Shown one piece after another: positions 16,238-22,423 of a DNA stretch of 28,393 nt. Source of the stretch: Bacteroidota bacterium (lineage in GTDB: Bacteria > Bacteroidota > Bacteroidia > Chitinophagales > Chitinophagaceae); assembly GCA_023429825.1 (NCBI GenBank), contig JAEZDC010000102.1, forward strand, positions 1 to 28,393. The letters run 5' to 3'. Numbering within the stretch: position 1 is the first letter of the stretch; each line of letters opens with the position of its first letter. The position numbers were made by a program, and so were the translations under genes. The notes below the pieces were generated by a model. It made no database searches. It had not been told where the DNA came from and saw only the letters and a list, made by a program, of their open reading frames with translations.

Positions 16238-16549
16238 ATGGTAGTACCACTCGAACATATATTATTTGTAAGCACGGCATTGTTCTTCATAGGGATGTAT
16301 GGATTGTTCACCAGACGAAACATGATCACATTGCTTATGTCTGTTGAACTGATATTGAACAGCGTGAACATCAACTTCGTTGCTTTCAACAAGTATCTAT
16401 ATCCTGATAAGTTAGACGGCTTGTTCTTCACTTTGTTCATCATTACTATTGCTGCCGCCGAGGCTGCAGTGGCGATCGCTATAATTATTAATCTATATAG
16501 AAGCCATAAGTCGATAGATGTAGAAGATGCGACTGAATTGAAGTTCTGA
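16238..16549 (+). CDS. nuoK: Complex I subunit K
   Basis: This 103-residue three-helix subunit is homologous to ND4L. Glu37 in SVELILNSVNINF and Glu75 in AAAEAAVAIAI match the two membrane glutamates needed for proton transfer (E36 and E72 in E. coli). GGAGG at 16227-16231 lies 6 bases before the ATG, inside the end of nuoJ. Length is normal. Confidence 0.95.
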   Translation: MVVPLEHILFVSTALFFIGMYGLFTRRNMITLLMSVELILNSVNINFVAFNKYLYPDKLDGLFFTLFIITIAAAEAAVAIAIIINLYRSHKSIDVEDATELKF

Positions 16550-16609
16550 GTTTATGTTCGGTGTTTTGATCTGCGAGGAAAATTGAAATGTTAGTATTAA
16601 AAAGAAGTT

Positions 16610-18559
16610 ATGAACTACCAATATGTTTTTCTGATACCATTACTTCCGCTGGCAGCGTTCGTATTACTGGGATTGTTTGGAAGGAAATATTTTAAAACTT
16701 CAGCCGGATTGGTCGGTACGACTGCTTTACTTGCTTCAACCGTCTTGAGTGTATATGCAGCTTATAATTATTTTTTTGTAGATGGAAAGGTAGATGGTGT
16801 ATATCAAAGGATCACTGCGTTTAAATATACCTGGCTGGAATTTAGCCCGAGCGTTTCAATTGATATGGGTGCGATCATTGATCCCATATCGATGATGATG
16901 ATCGTGGTAGTGACCTTCGTATCACTTATGGTGCACATCTTCAGCCTGGGTTATATGAAAGGCGAGGAGCGGTTTGCCACTTACTACGCATTCCTGGGTT
17001 TGTTTACATTCTCTATGCTCGGATTGGTATTATCCTCTAACATCTTCCAGATATATATCTTCTGGGAATTGGTAGGAGTTTCCTCTTTCTTATTGATCGG
17101 TTATTATTTTGATAAGCCGTCAGCCGTTGCCGCATCTAAAAAAGCGTTTATCGTAACCCGGTTTGCAGACCTGGGTTTTTTAGTAGGGATATTGATCCTT
17201 GGGTTTTACAGCGGTACACTGGATTTTGGAGTATTGATAGAAAGATTAACCAATACCACGTCTCCTGAATTCTTAGCCATTACCACTGGTTCCTTTATTG
17301 GCATCACCGCTTTAACATGGGGCCTGACCTTAGTATTCATTGGCGGTGCTGGTAAATCAGCCATGTTCCCTTTGCATATATGGTTACCAGATGCGATGGA
17401 AGGCCCTACGCCTGTATCAGCATTGATACATGCAGCAACAATGGTGGTAGCCGGTGTTTATTTAGTTGCGAGGTTATTCCCGGTATTCTCATTGGATATT
17501 GCTGTAATGGATATTATTACATGGGTGGGAGCATTCTCCGCTTTGATAGCCGCAGTGATCGCCTGTACCCAAACAGATATCAAAAGAGTATTGGCTTATT
17601 CAACTATGAGCCAGATCGGGTACATGATGTTTGCCTTAGGTGTTTCCGGTTATAATGGTGAAGATGGATTGGGTTATACCGGTTCCATGTTCCATTTGTT
17701 TACGCACGCTTTTTTTAAATCATTGCTCTTTTTAGGTGCAGGCGCTGTGATACATATGGTGCACAGCAACGAGATGAAAGATATGGGCGGATTAAGAAAG
17801 CTGATGCCAATAACGCACCTCGCTTTCTTAGTGGCATGTTTGGCTATTGCAGGTATCCCTCCTTTCTCCGGGTTCTTCAGTAAGGAAGAGATATTGTTAG
17901 CTGCGTATAATTCAGATAAAGTGGTGTATGGTATTGCATTGTTTACAGCTGCACTGACTTCGTTTTATATGTTCAGGTTGTACTTTAATATATTCTGGAG
18001 CAAGACCTCACCCCAAACACTTTCCAAAGGAGCGGGGCTTGAAAGTCATCACGGAGAAGGAACTCTTTCGATGAAACTTCCACTTGTAATATTGACTGCT
18101 TGTGCTGTTGGGGCAGGTTTCATTCCGTTTGCTGAATATGTTACACCAAGCCTTATCCCGGCACATAGCGAGTTGCATATAATATTCTCGGTTGCACCGG
18201 TTGTGTTATCGGTGATAGCTATTCTCATCGCTATGGGTATGTACAAAACAGCCAATGAAAAGCCTGCAAAGGTTGCTGCTGCCTTTGGCGGATTGTATAA
18301 AGCTGCCACGAAGAAGTTTTACATAGATGAATTATATCTCTTCATAACAAAAAGAATATTGTTCAATATGATCGGCCGGCCTGCCGCGTGGATCGATAAG
18401 CATGTTGTAGATGGACTTATGAATGTAATGGGCTTCGGCACTACTGTAGTGTCAGAATCGGTTAAAGGCATTCAGTCGGGACGAGTACAGAGTTATGCAT
18501 TATACTTTTTTGGTGGTGTGATCGCTCTGGCGGTGTTGTTTATTTATATGTGGAAGTGA
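16610..18559 (+). CDS. nuoL: Complex I subunit L (antiporter-like)
   Basis: This 649-residue distal antiporter-like subunit forms one proton channel and carries the long lateral helix at its C-terminus. The key glutamate is Glu153 in FWELVGVSSF, and the mid-membrane lysine is Lys249 in GGAGKSAMFPLHIWLPDA. The HL-helix region and a terminal transmembrane segment (about 628-648) are present. The 60-base gap before it contains a partial GTTTATG-type repeat remnant. Two REP-like palindromes lie after its stop. Confidence 0.96.
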   Translation: MNYQYVFLIPLLPLAAFVLLGLFGRKYFKTSAGLVGTTALLASTVLSVYAAYNYFFVDGKVDGVYQRITAFKYTWLEFSPSVSIDMGAIIDPISMMMIVVVTFVSLMVHIFSLGYMKGEERFATYYAFLGLFTFSMLGLVLSSNIFQIYIFWELVGVSSFLLIGYYFDKPSAVAASKKAFIVTRFADLGFLVGILILGFYSGTLDFGVLIERLTNTTSPEFLAITTGSFIGITALTWGLTLVFIGGAGKSAMFPLHIWLPDAMEGPTPVSALIHAATMVVAGVYLVARLFPVFSLDIAVMDIITWVGAFSALIAAVIACTQTDIKRVLAYSTMSQIGYMMFALGVSGYNGEDGLGYTGSMFHLFTHAFFKSLLFLGAGAVIHMVHSNEMKDMGGLRKLMPITHLAFLVACLAIAGIPPFSGFFSKEEILLAAYNSDKVVYGIALFTAALTSFYMFRLYFNIFWSKTSPQTLSKGAGLESHHGEGTLSMKLPLVILTACAVGAGFIPFAEYVTPSLIPAHSELHIIFSVAPVVLSVIAILIAMGMYKTANEKPAKVAAAFGGLYKAATKKFYIDELYLFITKRILFNMIGRPAAWIDKHVVDGLMNVMGFGTTVVSESVKGIQSGRVQSYALYFFGGVIALAVLFIYMWK

Positions 18560-18565
18560 AGAGAG

Positions 18566-18630
18566 CTCCTACGGAGCTGCGCCAAGATAGTAGTCTCGGT
18601 GGTTATAAACAGGATGCTCCTACGGAGCTA
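18566..18630. repeat. Two REP-like palindromes between nuoL and nuoM
   Basis: AGCTCCTACGGAGCT (18566-18580) and GCTCCTACGGAGC (18618-18630) lie 52 bases apart in the 84-base nuoL-nuoM gap. Their core TCCTACGGA is the same as in the palindromes around the transposase at 3840-4301, though the outer bases differ (GCTCC..GGAGC against GTTCC..GGAAC). In mRNA each could form a short stem, which might affect nuoM expression or mRNA stability; this is inference. Confidence 0.8.
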
Positions 18631-18643
18631 AAATGATAATATT

Positions 18644-20119
18644 ATGAGTTTGTCATTATTAATTGTGTTACCAATTGTAACAGCAGTGGCTATTCTACTT
18701 GTAAAAGGATTGAAGCAGGTGAGAACGGTTTCATTGATTGGGTCTGTTGCACAGCTAGGTCTTTCATTCTTTCTATTGACGGAATATTGGAAAGAGCGGA
18801 CAGCCGGCAATACATCACAGATGTTGTTTGAAAGCAATTACACCTGGTTTAAACCACTCGGCATAAATTATCATATAGGAGTAGATGGTATTTCTATAGC
18901 GATGATATTGCTAACTGCTTTTGTGGTGATCGCAGGTGTACTGGTTTCATGGGCCACAGAAAAACTGAGCAAAGAGTTTTTCTTTTTATTGATATTATTG
19001 AGTGCCGGCGCTTACGGTTTCTTCATATCACTTGATCTCTTCACACTGTTCTTCTTCCTCGAAGTTGCTGTTATTCCTAAATTCTTATTGATCGGTATAT
19101 GGGGAAGTGGCAAGAAAGAATACAGCGCCATGAAACTTGCCCTGATGCTGATGGCAGGAACTGCATTGATCTTCGTTGGATTAGCTGGATTGTATTTCAA
19201 CACGGGCACATTCGATATACTTCAGATCGCAGGGATGAATATTCCCGTTGAAGTACAGAAGTTATTCTTCCCGTTTGCATTCGTAGGCTTTGGTGTATTC
19301 ACTGCCTTGTTTCCTTTTCATACATGGGTTCCTGACGGGCACTCATCTGCGCCAACAGCAGCATCTATGTTTCTTGCCGGAATATCGATGAAACTCGGTG
19401 GATACGGTTGTTTGCGGGTAGCCACTTTCTTAATGCCTGCAGCAGCTCATGAGTATTCATGGATCATTATTCTTCTTGCAACAATAGCGATCATCTATGG
19501 TGCATTCGCTACGATGATGCAGAAAGACCTGAAGTATATCAATGCATATTCTTCTGTTAGTCATTGCGGGTTTGTATTGCTGGGGATAGGAATGTTGACT
19601 AAAACAGCGATAAACGGGGCCGTGTTGCAGATGGTTTCACACGGGCTAATGACAGCTCTTTTCTTCGCTGCCATCGGCATGATCTATAGCAGAACACATA
19701 CAAGAGATGTTGCCAAGTTAGGCGGATTATTGAAAGTAACACCGTTCATCTCCACTGTGTTTGTAATTGCGGGTTTGTGTTCATTAGGTTTACCCGGCTT
19801 CAGTGGCTTTGTTGCCGAGATGACCGTATTCATGGGTGCATGGCAAAACCCTGATGGTATGTATCGACTGGCAACAATATTGGCTTGTGCTTCCATCGTG
19901 GTTACGGCTGTATATATTTTAAGAGCCGCCGGGAAAACGGTGATGGGGCCTATGAGCAGTGCTTACGTTGAATTGAAAGACGCAAGCTGGAATGAAAAGC
20001 TGGCCGCGGGTTTATTGATAGGAGCAATACTCGTGATGGGGTTAGCACCTTTCCTGATCAATCAACTCATCACACCAGGTACAGAAAATATTATGAATAA
20101 GGTTTTAGCAGCATTCTAA
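18644..20119 (+). CDS. nuoM: Complex I subunit M (antiporter-like), lysine substitution
   Basis: This 491-residue antiporter-like subunit has the usual 14-helix length. Conserved landmarks are Glu140 in FFFLEVAVIPKF, Lys250 in LAGISMKLGGYG, and Glu392 in GFVAEMTVF. The segment that in E. coli reads VKMP..PLHGWLPDAH reads VFTALFPFHTWVPDGH here, so the essential TM7 lysine (E. coli K234) aligns with Phe219. NuoL and NuoN in the same operon keep theirs. The change may be typical of a NuoM sublineage or may alter this channel. The alignment was done by eye against the remembered E. coli sequence. Confidence 0.94.
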   Translation: MSLSLLIVLPIVTAVAILLVKGLKQVRTVSLIGSVAQLGLSFFLLTEYWKERTAGNTSQMLFESNYTWFKPLGINYHIGVDGISIAMILLTAFVVIAGVLVSWATEKLSKEFFFLLILLSAGAYGFFISLDLFTLFFFLEVAVIPKFLLIGIWGSGKKEYSAMKLALMLMAGTALIFVGLAGLYFNTGTFDILQIAGMNIPVEVQKLFFPFAFVGFGVFTALFPFHTWVPDGHSSAPTAASMFLAGISMKLGGYGCLRVATFLMPAAAHEYSWIIILLATIAIIYGAFATMMQKDLKYINAYSSVSHCGFVLLGIGMLTKTAINGAVLQMVSHGLMTALFFAAIGMIYSRTHTRDVAKLGGLLKVTPFISTVFVIAGLCSLGLPGFSGFVAEMTVFMGAWQNPDGMYRLATILACASIVVTAVYILRAAGKTVMGPMSSAYVELKDASWNEKLAAGLLIGAILVMGLAPFLINQLITPGTENIMNKVLAAF

Positions 20120-20143
20120 AGTGCTAAACAAAACAATGAAATT

Positions 20144-21553
20144 ATGGTAGCGGATCTATTGATATTAATGAAGCATGAGCTGGCTCTTATCGCCATCCTG
20201 TTTATCATTATGTTTTTAAAACTAGGTAAGGATCGGAGCAATGCAACAATGCTCAATGTGATCAACGTACTGTTGTTATTGAATTTTATTGGAGGATTAT
20301 TTTTCAACCGGGAGGGAATATTATTCAATGAGATGTTCAGAAATGATGAACTCCTGGTGTTGGAAAAGAATATCCTGAACCTGGGGATGCTGATCATTTC
20401 TATGCAATCTTATCAATGGCTGAAGACACATAAGCATGTTGCAGAATTTTATATGCTGTTGCTCTCATGCGTATTAGGTATGTTCTACATGATCTCTTCC
20501 GGTAATTTGTTAATGTTTTACCTGGGGCTGGAACTTTCTACTATCCCATTGGCTGCTGCGGCGAATTTTGATCTTACAAAAAGGCAATCATCCGAGGCCG
20601 CATTCAAACTCATCATATCGTCAGCATTTTCTTCGGGACTGTTGTTGTTTGGTATGTCATTGATCTATGGAACCACGGGTACACTCATATTCTCTGAACT
20701 GACGCAACACATCAGCAATGATCCTTTGAAAGTGTTTGCATTTATTTTAGTACTTGCAGGGTTTGCATTTAAGATATCTGTTGTTCCATTTCATTTATGG
20801 ACCGCTGACGTTTATGAAGGTGCTCCGGTAGCAGTTACATCTTTTTTGTCTGTGATATCAAAAGCTGCAGTGCTGTTTGTATTTGTATCGGTATTGTATA
20901 CCGTGTTCAAGCCTTTAGCTGAGACCTGGTACAATATGATCTTCATCTTGTCACTACTAACCATCATCATAGGGAACCTGTTTGCATTACGGCAGGATAA
21001 TTTTAAACGCTTCCTGGCATTTTCATCTATTGCGCAGGTGGGATTTATTTTGATCGGTATCAGCGGAAGTTCGCAGACAGGTTCTACTTCTGTTATCTAT
21101 TTTGTACTCATTTACCTGTTCAGTAACCTGGCTGCATTTGGCGTGGTGAGTTTAGTGAGCGCTGTTACAGGTAAAGAAAGTATCAGCGATTACAAAGGAT
21201 TTTATAGAACTAATCCTGTACTAAGCTGGATACTGACCATTGCTTTATTTTCTTTAGCAGGTGTTCCTCCTACAGCAGGATTCTTTGGTAAGTTCTTTTT
21301 GCTGATGGCAGGCGCTGCAAAGGGTAACTGGCTGTTCATCACTATTGCGGCATTGAACATGGTGATATCCTTCTATTATTATTTGAGAGTGGTGAAAGCG
21401 ATATTCATGGATGTTAACGATAAGCCTATTGAACGAGTATCTATTCCATTAATGCCGGGGATTGCGATGTATGTTTGTATTGCAGGCGTGATAGCTGTAG
21501 GGTTTGTGAACTGGGTGTATGATTATATTTATTCTTTGGGTATCAGGTTTTGA
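20144..21553 (+). CDS. nuoN: Complex I subunit N (antiporter-like)
   Basis: This 469-residue antiporter-like subunit lies closest to NuoK. Glu130 in LGLELSTIP, Lys210 in GFAFKISVVPFHLW and Lys240 in LSVISKAAV correspond to E. coli E133, K217 and K247, so its proton path looks intact. It is the last recognisable complex I gene of the operon. The start at 20144 is 24 bases after the nuoM stop. A 70-base gap follows, with an AATTGA-rich stretch, before the small gene at 21624. Confidence 0.95.
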   Translation: MVADLLILMKHELALIAILFIIMFLKLGKDRSNATMLNVINVLLLLNFIGGLFFNREGILFNEMFRNDELLVLEKNILNLGMLIISMQSYQWLKTHKHVAEFYMLLLSCVLGMFYMISSGNLLMFYLGLELSTIPLAAAANFDLTKRQSSEAAFKLIISSAFSSGLLLFGMSLIYGTTGTLIFSELTQHISNDPLKVFAFILVLAGFAFKISVVPFHLWTADVYEGAPVAVTSFLSVISKAAVLFVFVSVLYTVFKPLAETWYNMIFILSLLTIIIGNLFALRQDNFKRFLAFSSIAQVGFILIGISGSSQTGSTSVIYFVLIYLFSNLAAFGVVSLVSAVTGKESISDYKGFYRTNPVLSWILTIALFSLAGVPPTAGFFGKFFLLMAGAAKGNWLFITIAALNMVISFYYYLRVVKAIFMDVNDKPIERVSIPLMPGIAMYVCIAGVIAVGFVNWVYDYIYSLGIRF

Positions 21554-21623
21554 CAATTCGGCAATTTGAGAATTGAACCCAATTGTATATGAATTGAATT
21601 GAGAAGAAAAGAAATTATCGGTT

Positions 21624-22025
21624 ATGGCTATTAATAAGAATCATGAGTTTGAAGAATTAGATGGTGTGAAATGTGCTATCGTAGAAAGGAATGCTACACA
21701 GGAAAGAGTTGACTTTTTAAAGCCATTGCTTGAGTTTAATAATTATACAGTTATCATAACTGCATCTGCACCGCCGAAAGCTGCCCCTGCCAGGCCGGTA
21801 GCAGCGAGCACGGAAGGCCCGGATGCACCTGCGTTGGTTACTGAATTACCCCCTGCTCCCACAACTTTCACTATTGGTGTGACCGACGTTCGTTTCAACC
21901 CAACCAATGCGATCTTCGGGAGACTGCTTAAAACACCTCAAGGCAATATCGTTACACTCGCATACTGGCAACAGAAGGAAGCGGTGGCTAACGACGAGGT
22001 GCCTTATTTTGAAAAGAAGATATAA
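21624..22025 (+). CDS. Unrecognised small protein downstream of nuoN
   Basis: I do not recognise this 133-residue protein. It has two compact parts, about 1-48 and 81-133, joined by a Pro/Ala-rich linker (about 49-80). There is no signal peptide or membrane helix, so it should be cytoplasmic. The C-terminal part has FTIGVTDVRFNPTNAIFGRL and ends with a charged tail. Codon use resembles its neighbours and it is in the direction of the nuo operon with no terminator between, so co-transcription is likely. A role as an assembly factor or accessory subunit of the complex is only a positional guess. Confidence 0.7.
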   Translation: MAINKNHEFEELDGVKCAIVERNATQERVDFLKPLLEFNNYTVIITASAPPKAAPARPVAASTEGPDAPALVTELPPAPTTFTIGVTDVRFNPTNAIFGRLLKTPQGNIVTLAYWQQKEAVANDEVPYFEKKI

Positions 22026-22084
22026 CGAGTTTACACTTCGCTACTCGAACATTCCGGAATATCCATTTATTCCTCTTCATGCCT

Positions 22085-22205
22085 GCACCTGGTTGGGACC
22101 TGCGTCGTACCTGGTTCGGGTCTGCGCCGTACCTGGTTCGTACCTGGTTCGCTAAGAAAGACGAAGGATGACCGAAGCAGACCCGAACGAGACCCGAACG
22201 AGGTG
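22085..22205. repeat. Imperfect long palindrome with CCTGGTTCG repeats
   Basis: The left side has four ACCTGGTT copies (from about 22087, 22109, 22131 and 22142), and the right side has CAGACCCGAACGAGACCCGAACG. The outer ends, GCACCT near 22085 and AGGTGC near 22201, are complementary, and CGGGTCTGC on the left pairs with GCAGACCCG on the right. The block looks like a folded intergenic element downstream of the nuo operon. No coding potential is convincing here. Confidence 0.6.
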
Positions 22206-22280
22206 CAAAGAAATCCTACAGCAATTTTTCCGGATTTATATGGGATTGCCCTAGGTTTGATGTTTATACTCCAGCCCTTC

Positions 22281-22359
22281 TCATGCATTCCTCATGCACT
22301 ATCCATGCCTTTGATATGCCTTTGATAGGGCTTTGATATGCCTTTGGTATGCTTTATCA
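22281..22359. repeat. 11-bp tandem repeat
   Basis: ATGC recurs at 22283, 22294, 22305, 22316, 22338 and 22349, always in an 11-base register; the unit at 22327 reads AGGGCTTTGAT instead. The best unit is ATGCCTTTGAT, perfect at 22305-22315 and 22316-22326. An 11-base period is close to one helical turn and is not a multiple of three, so the repeat is not coding. Confidence 0.75.
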
Positions 22360-22374
22360 GTACCTCATCCCAAA

Positions 22375-22395
22375 CCCCTCTCCAAAGGAGAGGGG
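22375..22395. terminator. GC-rich hairpin between convergent transcripts
   Basis: CCCCTCTCC (22375-22383) and GGAGAGGGG (22387-22395) form a perfect 9-bp stem with an AAA loop. It sits between the end of the nuo-side transcript and the end of the beta-barrel gene, so it could stop either one. No T-run follows on either strand, so it may instead be a dispersed intergenic repeat. Confidence 0.5.
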
Positions 22396-22423
22396 AAAAG
22401 AAAAGATCATTTTATTTAATTAA

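Noticed and set aside
21907..22155. Open frame overlapping the end of the unknown gene and the palindromic block
   Set aside because: Its C-terminal part is a translation of the CCTGGTTCG repeats, and it overlaps a better-supported gene.
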